From CAYVIB01 sp964451365 (lineage in GTDB: Bacteria > Pseudomonadota > Gammaproteobacteria > Pseudomonadales > Cellvibrionaceae): a stretch of DNA of 64,000 nt. Under the pieces are notes generated by a model. The model did no database searches. It was not told the origin of the DNA and was given only the letters and a program-made list of their open reading frames with translations. The stretch lies in NCBI GenBank assembly GCA_964451365.1, contig CAYVIB010000009.1, forward strand, positions 62,001 through 126,000, written 5' to 3'. The position numbers and the translations under genes were made by a program. Shown here piece by piece: positions 17,298 through 25,370 of the stretch (position 1 is the first letter of the stretch; the number at the start of each line of letters is the position of its first letter).

Positions 17298-18238
17298 GGG
17301 TATTGCGCAAGCCGTCTTTCCAGCGCTGTTTTCCAGTGGCTCAGGCCTTTGTAGGCCAGGGATTCCGCCGGCATGCCCTGCACCGCCTGCCAGAGCTTTT
17401 GCCTCTCCTCCGGCAACAAGGCCTTGATATCGTAAAAATACGTTCGGATGGTAAATAAAAACGCGTTTTCCTCGGGAAATCCGATCAGGTTCTGTCGTTC
17501 AACCCGCAGGAATACCGGTGACTGTTCATCCGCAAGGGATCGTCCGCTCCACGATTTAACGTCGACCCCCGGCGGCGGTTCGGGGTGGTGGTTCAGGCGA
17601 TTATCCGTTCCGATTCCCCAGGCAAATCGGGTAAAAGGCCCCCGTTTGCGAACAATCGATTCAAGTATTTTTCGGTAATGGTTAATCGTCTGCTGCATGC
17701 CGGCGACCGGTTCATGAATGGCATCGAAGGATCGTCCCGCTTTTTCCGCCGGCGACCAGTGATTGGGTGCGCAGAGATGAATCGCCGCCAGGTAATCGGC
17801 AAAGCGCGTTAATTGAAACACCGCCAGATCCTCCTGCACCTGATTGCACAGTGCATCGAATAACGAGAGATAGGATGTATTACCCACGCTGATTCCGTCG
17901 GACGGGAGCAAGATTTCCTCTTTTTTTAAGCGGTTGAAAAACGTTGTACCACTCCGACTGAAATAAGCGGAATGTTCCTTTAACAGCTGATTGAGGATGT
18001 AATTATTTACTGTCCGGATGGTGGCGTCCGGCAAGTCGGCTTCAAGGTAATATTTGTTGATGTCTTCGTTACGACAGGTCTGTTTATTATGCAGGTAATG
18101 AGAGTATTGTTCGTCCAACTGGAAAATCAGTTGATCTTGCGCAAGGCTTTCGCTATCGGCAAGTTTGAGACCGGGAGCGGTGGAATAGTGGCCGCTGGTA
18201 AACGGCAAATAGCGGAAGGAATTGTTCGGTGGCAGCAC
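17294..18238 (-). CDS. DUF3445 protein, haem-dependent oxidative N-demethylase-like
   Basis: This 314-residue protein carries the hallmarks I associate with DUF3445, the haem-binding alpha subunit of oxidative N-demethylases such as dimethylamine monooxygenase. These are the FTSGHYSTAPGLK opening, LCAPNHWSPAEKAGRSFDAI with HEPV, and the strongly conserved RVERQNL followed by FTIRTYF. The characterised enzymes need further subunits, and none is recognisable nearby. The function here (demethylation of a small amine) is therefore inferred. A cupin gene lies 15 bp upstream on the same strand, suggesting co-expression. Confidence 0.75.
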   Translation of the reverse strand: MLPPNNSFRYLPFTSGHYSTAPGLKLADSESLAQDQLIFQLDEQYSHYLHNKQTCRNEDINKYYLEADLPDATIRTVNNYILNQLLKEHSAYFSRSGTTFFNRLKKEEILLPSDGISVGNTSYLSLFDALCNQVQEDLAVFQLTRFADYLAAIHLCAPNHWSPAEKAGRSFDAIHEPVAGMQQTINHYRKILESIVRKRGPFTRFAWGIGTDNRLNHHPEPPPGVDVKSWSGRSLADEQSPVFLRVERQNLIGFPEENAFLFTIRTYFYDIKALLPEERQKLWQAVQGMPAESLAYKGLSHWKTALERRLAQYP

Positions 18239-18253
18239 AGCTAAAATCTATCG

Positions 18254-18577
18254 TTACTTTTCGCCATCGAAATAATCAACCGCCATATCCAGCCTGGAAA
18301 TACCGGGAGGGCAGGCAATTATATCGTGTTTCTTGAGTGGGTATTCCTTGTCGCCGTAACGCAGTGTTCCACTGCCCTCCAGGACCAGAAACATCTCCTC
18401 AATAATTCGATGATTGTGGAAGGGGCGGACTTTCTTGCCAGGCGGCACAACAGAAACACTGTAACTCAGGTTTTTCGCGCCTATTTTTTCACTTGCGGGA
18501 GCGTATTTTTCCTGATAAGGGCCATCGCTGTTCTCGCGGTAGTCGTCAAGTTCATCCAGGTTGATAACAGGTTTCAT
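18254..18577 (-). CDS. Cupin-domain protein with apparent internal deletion
   Basis: The N-terminal 90 residues match the common small cupin: MKPVINLDELDD, PPGKKVRPFHNHR with the first metal-binding histidines, EEMFLVLEGSGTLRYGDKEYPL, and HDIIACPPG. Family members as I remember them then continue with a second histidine motif (AHQIINTS-like), a YPDSGKFG-like stretch, and a final DYWDGE-like end. Here CPPG is joined directly to ISRLDMAVDYFDGEK. The expected C-terminus is therefore present but about 50 residues before it are missing. The frame is preserved. The barrel would lack its second half and may be non-functional. Confidence 0.75.
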   Translation of the reverse strand: MKPVINLDELDDYRENSDGPYQEKYAPASEKIGAKNLSYSVSVVPPGKKVRPFHNHRIIEEMFLVLEGSGTLRYGDKEYPLKKHDIIACPPGISRLDMAVDYFDGEK

Positions 18578-18592
18578 TTTTCGCTCCCAGGT

Positions 18593-18907
18593 TCAGAAAA
18601 TCCACGCCAGCAAAAGCCAGATGATAATAAAAAACAAGAAGAATCCGGCAAGAATAAATTGCAGCTCTCCCAACAGACCATCGCCCGATGCGATGGCAAA
18701 AACAATCATAACAACGATCGTTATAAAAAAAGCGATGACGGCGGAATCCCGCAGTCCCAGCCCGGGTGAGAGATGCACGGCGACAATTTCACCAACGACA
18801 GGTAGCATCAGCGCGGCGGCCACCACCAGCGCAACCACAAGTAATATAAGCGCGATGGCTATTTTGCGCGACTCGTTCTTGTCCTTGTCATCCGTTTCTC
18901 CGGCCAT
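18593..18907 (-). CDS. Small membrane protein, three predicted helices
   Basis: The 104-residue protein has a charged cytoplasmic start (GETDDKDKNESRK) and three hydrophobic segments: residues about 16-38, 52-74 and 80-104, the last running to the end with FFLFFIIIWLLLAWIF. I do not recognise the family. It sits 2 bp after the PH-domain gene and 15 bp before the cupin on the same strand, so the four genes 19290-17294 probably form an operon. Confidence 0.7.
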   Translation of the reverse strand: MAGETDDKDKNESRKIAIALILLVVALVVAAALMLPVVGEIVAVHLSPGLGLRDSAVIAFFITIVVMIVFAIASGDGLLGELQFILAGFFLFFIIIWLLLAWIF

Positions 18908-18909
18908 GG

Positions 18910-19290
18910 TCAGCGCGCTCCGTTCTGCCGCTTTTTGATGAGTTCGCGCACCCGGTTCGGCTCTGGCAAGCCCGACGCAAAAATTTCCGGCTCGTCCCCG
19001 GCCGTATAAATCTCTACCGTGCCGACACCGAAAATCCGGTTGAAAAACGACTGCTTGACTTTGATCGTTCTGACGCTGGTAATACTGATCTCGGACCGCT
19101 CTTTGCTCAGAAGTCCCTTCTCAAAGAGGATGTCATTCTCGAAAACGGATAACTTGGAAGACTTGTTCCTAAGGTGCCAAACCAAAAGAATAATTATGCC
19201 TACCCCCACCGGAATCAACAGCAGAGCCACAATAAAACCCAACGGGTTGTTCTTGAACATCACCGGATGTTCCGAATACAGCGCATTCAT
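18910..19290 (-). CDS. PH-domain (bPH2/DUF304-type) membrane protein
   Basis: The 126-residue protein has one hydrophobic segment, reading PLGFIVALLLIPVGVGIIILLV, followed by a bacterial PH domain. Markers are KLSVFENDILFEKGLLSKER, EISITSVRTIKVKQSFFNRIFGVG and TVEIYTAGDEPEI. The ATG at 19290 was chosen because a GGGGGAAG ribosome site precedes it; a longer frame to 19329 lacks one. Such proteins sit in the membrane with no established biochemical role. The YdbS/YdbT pair at 56-58 kb contains related domains. Confidence 0.82.
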   Translation of the reverse strand: MNALYSEHPVMFKNNPLGFIVALLLIPVGVGIIILLVWHLRNKSSKLSVFENDILFEKGLLSKERSEISITSVRTIKVKQSFFNRIFGVGTVEIYTAGDEPEIFASGLPEPNRVRELIKKRQNGAR

Positions 19291-19435
19291 TGCTTCCCCC
19301 TCGCATACGCAGCCTGTCACCGCAGACACCTATACTATCAGTTTCGGCCAATACCGCCAGACATCCCGCGTGGCAATTTTTTTGCATTCCGATAGGTAAC
19401 ATCAACCGGTGGTTTGACCATCAGGAGAGGGCTCC

Positions 19436-19846
19436 ATGGAATTTCCAAATGCAGTTGAACGTGTGACCAAAAACACCACAGATGACGTCAATCGCGCCAT
19501 ACAGGAGCGCACTGCGCGTTCCATTGAATACTATCGGATTCATCCCAACGAGATAGATGCGCGCCTGCGGGAACTTGACCGGGAGTGGGATATCGAGAGA
19601 GCCCTTGAGGCGAATGCTGCCTCACTGGTGGTATTGGGAACCGCGCTGGGCCTGACAGTCAACCGGAAATTTTTCGGCCTGCCCCTGCTGGTAGGTGGGT
19701 TCCTGCTGCAACACGCAATCCAGGGCTGGTGTCCACCACTGCCCCTTTTGCGCCGAATGGGTTATCGCACCGTTGCTGAAATCGACGAGGAGCGCGATGC
19801 CCTGGAAAGCCTGAATCATCCGCTGGTGCTGCAGGAAACCCATTAA
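19436..19846 (+). CDS. DUF2892-type membrane protein
   Basis: The 136-residue protein opens with a charged, helical 60-residue part (RIHPNEIDARLRELDREWDI). A short two-helix DUF2892-like unit follows, with GTALGLTVNRKFFGLPLLVG and a QGWCPPLPLLRRMGYRT segment carrying the family's CPP motif. In other proteins this unit is found beside rhodanese domains (YgaP), but no rhodanese is present here. A GGAGAGG ribosome site precedes the ATG. Function is unknown. Confidence 0.75.
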   Translation: MEFPNAVERVTKNTTDDVNRAIQERTARSIEYYRIHPNEIDARLRELDREWDIERALEANAASLVVLGTALGLTVNRKFFGLPLLVGGFLLQHAIQGWCPPLPLLRRMGYRTVAEIDEERDALESLNHPLVLQETH

Positions 19847-20056
19847 CCTTTTTGACAATTCAATCAGGCCGTCCACCAGGGCTCGACTGCCGCAACGCAG
19901 CATACCTGGGTTAAAGCTGCGGCAAAACGTAATTCGTCACACATTTTTACCTCTCATCGCATGGAAACCGCACCCATCCTCTCAATTGGTTGTTTGGCAC
20001 GCCTATTATTCGTATACTCAGCCGCAGAATAACAAGAGCTGCACACTGGAACCTGC

Positions 20057-20350
20057 ATGACCAAGGAACCTTCAGAAAAAAGCTATATCGTTTCTGTTTG
20101 TCTTTCTGCAATTTTTGGCGTTGTGGGCGTCCATCATTTTTACCTGGGGCGTTACGTCGAAGGCACTATCGATTTCAGTCTTTTTGTCGCAACACTCTAC
20201 TTTTACTTTACCGGACACTTCTGGTGGGCCGTCTTGTTTTTCGTTGTCGATGGGTTGCACACCTTCATAATAACTACCATGTTGCTAACCGGCTCGTTTA
20301 AGGATGGTCAAGGCAAAATCATCTGTTATCCGGGTCAACGCTTAGCTTAA
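20057..20350 (+). CDS. TM2-domain protein (first of two)
   Basis: The 97-residue protein contains a TM2 unit: VCLSAIFGVVGVHHFYLGRYVEGTIDFSL, shown here in part, with the usual G-xH-FYLGR core, then a second helix region with the F-VDGLHTFI variant. TM2 proteins are small two-helix membrane proteins of unknown role. The second copy follows after 10 bp and is more canonical, so the two are probably co-transcribed duplicates that have diverged. Confidence 0.8.
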   Translation: MTKEPSEKSYIVSVCLSAIFGVVGVHHFYLGRYVEGTIDFSLFVATLYFYFTGHFWWAVLFFVVDGLHTFIITTMLLTGSFKDGQGKIICYPGQRLA

Positions 20351-20360
20351 GGAGCTAAAT

Positions 20361-20594
20361 ATGTCAGAGACTACATCAGCAATAGAAAGAAGCGATAAAG
20401 GCTTTGTTCCTACCATTTTACTGTGCTTCTTTTTAGGGGCACTTGGGGTTCACCGGTTTTACGTCGGGAAAATCGGCACCGGCATCCTGATGCTTTTGAC
20501 CCTCGGTGGATTAGGCATTTGGACCCTGGTGGATTTTATTATTATTGTTTGCGGTAATTTTAAAGATAAAGAAGGCCGGATGATCAAGGCCTGA
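20361..20594 (+). CDS. TM2-domain protein (second of two)
   Basis: The 77-residue protein has a nearly canonical TM2 domain: GALGVHRFYVGKIGTGIL, then LLTLGGLGIWTLVDFIIIV, ending in a short charged tail (FKDKEGRMIKA). A ribosome site (AAGGAG) precedes the ATG. Function is unknown. Confidence 0.88.
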   Translation: MSETTSAIERSDKGFVPTILLCFFLGALGVHRFYVGKIGTGILMLLTLGGLGIWTLVDFIIIVCGNFKDKEGRMIKA

Positions 20595-20605
20595 TTTTTC
20601 TCAAC

Positions 20606-20636
20606 AGGGCGCTGTTTATGCGCCCTAATAATTTTT
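20606..20636. terminator. Intrinsic terminator shared by converging genes
   Basis: AGGGCGC and GCGCCCT pair around a 7-nt loop and are followed on the plus strand by AATAATTTTT. The hairpin ends the TM2 genes and overlaps the stop of the M48 protease gene that arrives from the other side. Confidence 0.75.
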
Positions 20637-21527
20637 CTCCTCCGTTTTTCCTTCCTGTTTCTTAACTTCATGTGTTTTTTTCACGGCTGCCAACACCTCT
20701 TCCGGCATGGCAATCGCGTCACCGCGCCTCCAGCCATTCTCTTCGGCGTAGGCAGCGAGGTCGGCAATGCGCTGCTTCAGCTCCGGATGTGTGGATAACC
20801 ATTCGGGAGAATCATCCTCCCGTCCCTCAAGCATTTCATCCATTATCAAAAACACCCGGTCATAACCTTCTACATGTCCGTAGCGTTTTTGAATGGCCTC
20901 GATCGCGGCAATATCCGAAGCTCTTTCCTGTTCACGGCTGAAGTACAACAGGCCGATCTCGCTGCCATAACCCACCAGGTCCACCTTCCTGGAGTAGTCT
21001 CCGGTCACAAAACTGTAGATCATTTGGATTGCAAGACCGCGGCCCAGGCTGATAACCGGGTCCCGGTGTTTTATATGCGCAATTTCATGGGCAAGTACCA
21101 TGGCCAGACTGTTCTCGTCAGGCATGGCCTCAAGCAAACCGCGAAAAACAAAAATATGGCCGCCTACGGTGGCGAACGCGTTGACAGTATCAGATACCAG
21201 GTAGTGCACCGTAAGAATATAATCATCCGGTACCGCTAAATCGCCGGCCAGATTATCCACCATTGTCTGCAGGTAATATTCAATCGTCTGCTCTTCAATA
21301 CTGACTTCATCGTCATTTAAAAAACGCGCAAACGTTTCATACGGCCGGACAAATTGTTTTTCCGCGGAAAACGGCAGGTGGACCACAACGCGGTGGGCGT
21401 TGAGGACAAACACAACGACAAGAACGATAAGGCTGATAAAGAAAACACTCAGCCCGGCGATCATTTTCTTTATGTGCTGATTGTGGTGTTCCGGAGGTTG
21501 GTAATAGACTGGTTGTTGTTCTGTCAT
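20625..21527 (-). CDS. M48-family membrane metalloprotease
   Basis: The 300-residue protein has one N-terminal membrane helix (about residues 22-45) and then a periplasmic M48 domain. The zinc motif HExxH is seen as VLAHEIAHIKHRD, and the third ligand is in SREQERASDIAAIEAI. The upstream GHIFVFRGLLEAM stretch is also typical. Such proteases are used in envelope protein quality control (BepA and LoiP are better-known relatives). The ATG at 21527 was chosen; the longer frame starts with an Arg/Ser-rich tail outside the family. Confidence 0.88.
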   Translation of the reverse strand: MTEQQPVYYQPPEHHNQHIKKMIAGLSVFFISLIVLVVVFVLNAHRVVVHLPFSAEKQFVRPYETFARFLNDDEVSIEEQTIEYYLQTMVDNLAGDLAVPDDYILTVHYLVSDTVNAFATVGGHIFVFRGLLEAMPDENSLAMVLAHEIAHIKHRDPVISLGRGLAIQMIYSFVTGDYSRKVDLVGYGSEIGLLYFSREQERASDIAAIEAIQKRYGHVEGYDRVFLIMDEMLEGREDDSPEWLSTHPELKQRIADLAAYAEENGWRRGDAIAMPEEVLAAVKKTHEVKKQEGKTEEKNY

Positions 21528-21558
21528 TATATTTTTCCCAGATTCCCGCGAGCTTCTC

Positions 21559-21708
21559 CTACCCCGACGAAGTGGGATGCGAGTGACCGTGCTTGTGTTC
21601 ACCGCCACCAGGAAGGGCTGGCAATACCATACCTATTGTCCGGATACCAGATAGAATAAATGCCAGCGCCATTGCCGTTCCCACCCCGGCGGCGGAATAA
21701 AGGCACAT
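21559..21708 (-). CDS. Possible small membrane protein with His-rich tail
   Basis: An ATG frame of 49 codons encodes one predicted membrane helix (AAGVGTAMALAFILSGIRTI) followed by GGGEHKHGHSHPTSSG, a histidine-rich tail that could bind metal. The composition looks protein-like, but no ribosome site precedes the ATG, an in-frame stop lies two codons upstream, and I know no family. It could be a real microprotein, a remnant, or chance. Confidence 0.3.
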   Translation of the reverse strand: MCLYSAAGVGTAMALAFILSGIRTIGMVLPALPGGGEHKHGHSHPTSSG

Positions 21709-21836
21709 ATATTATATTTATTCCCGCGCCGGCCAAAGGCCATTATTAACTCAAAATAAACTCATGCTGCAATTTTAGGAGGTGAATGGCGTTTTTTGAT
21801 GCGGGTCAAGAGCGGGAAGAGAAATTTTTTTGAACA

Positions 21837-21865
21837 TATTGGCGGACAGGATACAACCGCCAATA
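21837..21865. terminator. Hairpin downstream of argG
   Basis: TATTGGCGG and CCGCCAATA form a perfect 9-bp stem with an 11-nt loop, 15 bp past the argG stop. On the argG strand the following bases are A-rich rather than a T-run, so this is a weak terminator or an mRNA 3'-end stabiliser. Confidence 0.5.
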
Positions 21866-21880
21866 CGTCAGGTTTCAGGA

Positions 21881-23110
21881 TTAAAATAATTTACGTCCTT
21901 TTTGCGCGGCGATTCGCATGCGCAGCGCATTGAGTTTGATAAAGCCTTCAGCGTCCTTTTGGTTGTACGCGCCGGCATCATCTTCGAAAGTTGCAATACT
22001 CTGGTCAAACAGGCTTTCGGCCGAACGCCGTCCCGCAACGCTGACGGAACCTTTGTACAGTTTAACCCGCACATCGCCGTTTACCGTTTGCTGCGATTCG
22101 TCGATGGCCGTTTGCAGCATTTTTCGCTCGGGGCTCCACCAGTAGCCGTTGTAAATCAGCTCGGCGTATTTTGGCATCAGCGAATCCTTCAGGTGCGCCA
22201 CCTCGCGATCCAGCGTCAACGACTCAATCGCCCGGTGTGCTCTTAACAACACCGTACCGCCGGGTGTTTCGTAACAGCCGCGGGATTTCATCCCCACGTA
22301 ACGGTTTTCAACAATATCCAGCCGGCCGATACCGTGGGCGCCGGCTTTTTTATTCAAGGTGGCCAGCACGGTTGCCGGCGACATTTTCTCGCCATTGATT
22401 GCCACCACATCGCCTTTTTCAAAAGCCAGCTCAAGGTATTCCGGCTGATCCGGTGCCTGCTCCGGCGAAACCGACCAGCGCCACATATCCTCTTCCGCTT
22501 CCGCCCAGGGGTCTTCCAGAATGCCGCCTTCGTAGGAGATGTGCAGCAGATTGGCGTCCATGGAGTAAGGCGATTTTTTTTTCGCCTTGGTGTAATCGAC
22601 AGGAATATTGTTTTTTTCGCAGTAGGCCATCAGCGTTTCGCGCGAGGTCAGGTCCCACTCCCGCCACGGGGCGATTACCTTGATACCCGGCTTGAGCGCG
22701 TAAGCGCCCAGTTCGAAACGCACCTGGTCATTACCTTTACCCGTCGCACCGTGCGAGATCGCATCGGCGCCGACTTCATTGGCGATCTCGATCAGGCGCT
22801 TGGCAATCAGCGGCCGCGCGATAGAGGTGCCCAGCAAATATTCGCCTTCGTAAATCGTGTTGGCGCGGAACATGGGGAAGACAAAATCGCGGACGAATTC
22901 CTCCTTCAGGTCGTCGATGTAGATTTCTTTCACCCCCAGGGCCTTGGCTTTGGCGCGGGCCGGTTCGACCTCCTCACCCTGGCCGATATCGGCGGTAAAT
23001 GTAACGACTTCACAGCCGTAGGTTTCCTGCAGCCATTTGACGATGACCGAGGTATCCAGGCCACCGGAATAGGCGAGCACCACTTTTTTTATCGATGATT
23101 GACCAGACAT
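21881..23110 (-). CDS. argG: Argininosuccinate synthase
   Basis: ArgG condenses citrulline and aspartate with ATP to argininosuccinate. The 409-residue type I enzyme has the PP-loop motif VLAYSGGLDTSVIVKWL, then FTADIGQGEE, YLLGTSIARPLIAKRLIEIA, SHGATGKGNDQVRFE, and DTYKAKKK-like YTKAKKKSPYSMDANL. The length and start are typical. In this window arginine synthesis is also represented by argD and argF at 36-38 kb. The order argG-motY-pyrC-rnt matches Pseudomonas as I remember it. Confidence 0.96.
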   Translation of the reverse strand: MSGQSSIKKVVLAYSGGLDTSVIVKWLQETYGCEVVTFTADIGQGEEVEPARAKAKALGVKEIYIDDLKEEFVRDFVFPMFRANTIYEGEYLLGTSIARPLIAKRLIEIANEVGADAISHGATGKGNDQVRFELGAYALKPGIKVIAPWREWDLTSRETLMAYCEKNNIPVDYTKAKKKSPYSMDANLLHISYEGGILEDPWAEAEEDMWRWSVSPEQAPDQPEYLELAFEKGDVVAINGEKMSPATVLATLNKKAGAHGIGRLDIVENRYVGMKSRGCYETPGGTVLLRAHRAIESLTLDREVAHLKDSLMPKYAELIYNGYWWSPERKMLQTAIDESQQTVNGDVRVKLYKGSVSVAGRRSAESLFDQSIATFEDDAGAYNQKDAEGFIKLNALRMRIAAQKGRKLF

Positions 23111-23223
23111 AGCCGCTCCGCTGATAAAACTTTTCGCACGTAAAGAAAATTGAAGAAGGCCGGAAAATCCGGGGGCGGAATTGTATCGTTATCGGCGTTT
23201 AAATAACAGCGGGAGGGCGGAGA

Positions 23224-24183
23224 TCAGTTGTAAGCCAACGGTAAAACTTCTATTTCTTCAACGCGCTCCAGGCGCACGGTGACACGCCGGTTGCTGGCGC
23301 GGCCTTTCTCGGTATTGTTGGAGGCTACGGGATAGCGCTCCCCGTGCCAGCGCACCGTGATCCAGTCGCCCGGCACGCCACGCCGCATCAGGTACTGGGC
23401 CACCAATTGCGCGCGGTTTTTTGAAATTGCCAGGTTGGATGTCCGGTCACCGGTTCCATCGGTGTGACCGTCAACAAAAAAGGAGCGCACGCTGCGGTCG
23501 TGTTTGACGATTTTCAGAATCCGGTCCAACTTGTCCGCCTCGATCGGCGGGATCTCGTCCGCCACGTCGGACGGGAAATACAGCGCCGTGCGCTTCATCT
23601 GTTCGAAGTTGGATGGCAACAGGCTGGTGAGACAACCCAGGTATTTTTTGTAGGCGGGCCGGAACCCCACCGCGCTCATTACAAGTGTCAGGGGTTTACC
23701 CTCCTGCCCCTCTTCGTACCTCCGCCCCTCTTCAAACCCCCGCCCCTCTTCAAACCATAGCGGCGAACTGATCTCCACTTCGCGCCCGGCGTGGAGTCGC
23801 GCCATAATCATCTCGGTCCACCGGGTGTCCAGGCCGACCGCTTGTTTTCCCCGTTTGACGGTGATAAAGCCAAGTTCTTCGGTTAGCGTGTCGGGCTTCC
23901 ATATCGGTGTGCGGGTGGATACTTTCGCCTGCCCAGCCTGAAAACGCGCCGACCGGGCATTGAGATAGAAAGCCGAACGCTCTCCCGCGCGGGTACTGAA
24001 AACCGCCTCGCCAAAAAACGGGAACGGGTAAACCAGGCGGCACTCAAAAACCGAGGACTCCACCTTCCACTCATTTTCGCTGACGGCATTGGTATAGGTC
24101 GCCGAGCCGAAGCCGGTGCAAACTACCAGCAAACCTAAAATACATGCAATTCGACCCATTGAACGCGTCCGGGATATTCTCAC
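23224..24183 (-). CDS. motY: MotY-like flagellar stator protein with OmpA C-terminal domain
   Basis: MotY forms the periplasmic T-ring that holds the stator units of polar flagella, mainly sodium-driven ones. A signal sequence (IACILGLLVVCTGFGSA) leads into a MotY-type N-terminal domain with SVFECRLVYPFPFFGEAVFSTRAG and the second conserved Cys in YLGCLTSLLP. The peptidoglycan-binding OmpA domain follows (VDGHTDGTGD, NLAISKNRAQLVAQYL, GERYPVASNNTEKGRASNRR). Three 18-bp repeats encode an extra Glu-Glu-Gly run in the middle (see repeat entry). The start could be the GTG at 24183 or an ATG at 24159. A sigma-28 promoter lies just upstream. Confidence 0.88.
   Translation of the reverse strand: MRISRTRSMGRIACILGLLVVCTGFGSATYTNAVSENEWKVESSVFECRLVYPFPFFGEAVFSTRAGERSAFYLNARSARFQAGQAKVSTRTPIWKPDTLTEELGFITVKRGKQAVGLDTRWTEMIMARLHAGREVEISSPLWFEEGRGFEEGRRYEEGQEGKPLTLVMSAVGFRPAYKKYLGCLTSLLPSNFEQMKRTALYFPSDVADEIPPIEADKLDRILKIVKHDRSVRSFFVDGHTDGTGDRTSNLAISKNRAQLVAQYLMRRGVPGDWITVRWHGERYPVASNNTEKGRASNRRVTVRLERVEEIEVLPLAYN
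23703..23756. repeat. Three 18-bp tandem repeats inside motY
   Basis: Units start at 23703, 23721 and 23739; the last two differ at one base and the first at a few. In frame they encode FEEGRG-FEEGRR-YEEGQE. The multiple-of-three unit length keeps the frame open, so copy number may vary between strains. Confidence 0.8.
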
Positions 24184-24210
24184 TCAATTCAGACAGACCA
24201 TATGAAAGGC

Positions 24211-24237
24211 GTATCGGCAATTTACACTTTGACTTTA
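24211..24237 (-). promoter_or_regulatory. Sigma-28 (FliA)-type promoter for motY
   Basis: Read on the minus strand the sequence is TAAA, 15 bases, GCCGATAC. The flagellar sigma-28 consensus is TAAA-N15-GCCGATAA, so the match is complete except for the last base. Transcription would begin near 24204, about 20 bp before the motY GTG. This fits the known sigma-28 dependence of late motility genes. Confidence 0.82.
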
Positions 24238-24325
24238 GTCATAAAGATCTTTGACGCGCCAGCACTCATGCAAACTTGCCGGATTTCCGGTACGATGCGC
24301 CCCTGATTTCAAGCAGACCGTGAAC

Positions 24326-25360
24326 ATGCCCGAAACCCTGACCATTACCGCACCCGATGATTGGCATATACACCTGCGTGATGGCGATGTGTTGAAATAC
24401 ACAGTCCCCCACGCCGCCCGGCAGTTTCGCCGTGCTATCGTGATGCCCAACCTGGTGCCGCCGGTGCTGAATGCCGACCAGGCCCTGGCCTACAAAGCCC
24501 GCATTTTGGCCAATTCGCCTTCCGACACAGAATTTGAACCGTTGATGGTGTTGTACCTGACGGACAATACCTCACCGGCGGATATCGTCGGCGCCAAATC
24601 CGCAGGCATCGTGGCCTGCAAACTCTATCCCGCCGGCGCCACCACCAATTCGGATTCCGGCGTGACGTCCGTCGATAAAATATACCCGGTTCTCGAACAG
24701 ATGCAGAAATCCGGCGTCAAGCTTTTGATTCATGGCGAAGTTACCGACAGCCATATCGACATTTTCGATCGCGAAGCGGTATTTATCGAGCGGACGCTGA
24801 GCAGAATCGTAAAGGATTTCCCCGGCCTGAAGGTGGTGCTTGAGCACGTCACTACCCGCGACGCGGTTCAATTCGTCGAGTCCCGCGGCAGCAATGTGGC
24901 GGCGACGATTACCGCTCACCATTTGCTGTTCAACCGCAACCATCTGTTGGCCGGCGGAGTTCGTCCCCACTACTATTGCCTGCCGATCCTGAAGCGCCAG
25001 CAACACCAGCAGGCGCTTGTCGAAGCCGCCATCAGCGGCAGCCCAAAATTTTTCCTCGGCACCGACTCGGCGCCCCACGCCAAAAGTAAAAAAGAGGCCG
25101 CCTGCGGCTGCGCGGGAAGCTACACCGCCTTTGCCGGCATTGAGCTTTACGCGGAGGTCTTCGATCAGGCGGGCTCCCTGGACCGGCTGGAGGGCTTCGC
25201 CAGCCACTTCGGACCGGATTTCTACGGGCTGTCGCGCAACCAGGCAACCATCACCCTGGAAAAATCCCCCTGGCAGATACCGGCGGAATTTGATTTTGGC
25301 GGTGATGCGTTAGTGCCGGTCAAGGCGGGAGAAACCCTGCACTGGCGAATAAGGCAGTAA
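24326..25360 (+). CDS. pyrC: Dihydroorotase
   Basis: PyrC cyclises carbamoyl-aspartate to dihydroorotate. The 344-residue type II enzyme has the metal motif DDWHIHLRDG, then VMPNLVPPV, CKLYPAGATTNSDSGV with the carbamylated Lys, LIHGEVT, LEHVTTRDAV, and GTDSAPHAKSKKE. The ATG at 24326 gives the normal MPETLTIT start; a longer frame adds 25 unrelated residues. It is divergent from motY and is followed by rnt 10 bp on. Confidence 0.95.
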   Translation: MPETLTITAPDDWHIHLRDGDVLKYTVPHAARQFRRAIVMPNLVPPVLNADQALAYKARILANSPSDTEFEPLMVLYLTDNTSPADIVGAKSAGIVACKLYPAGATTNSDSGVTSVDKIYPVLEQMQKSGVKLLIHGEVTDSHIDIFDREAVFIERTLSRIVKDFPGLKVVLEHVTTRDAVQFVESRGSNVAATITAHHLLFNRNHLLAGGVRPHYYCLPILKRQQHQQALVEAAISGSPKFFLGTDSAPHAKSKKEAACGCAGSYTAFAGIELYAEVFDQAGSLDRLEGFASHFGPDFYGLSRNQATITLEKSPWQIPAEFDFGGDALVPVKAGETLHWRIRQ

Positions 25361-25370
25361 GGACAGTTTT

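Larger units (their letters stand above)
21528..21880. other. Intergenic region M48 protease-argG
   Basis: The roughly 350 bp between two minus-strand genes hold a possible 49-codon ORF (listed separately), an A/T-rich stretch near 21710-21760 suitable for a promoter, and a hairpin at 21837-21865 just after argG. Nothing else stands out. Confidence 0.6.
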
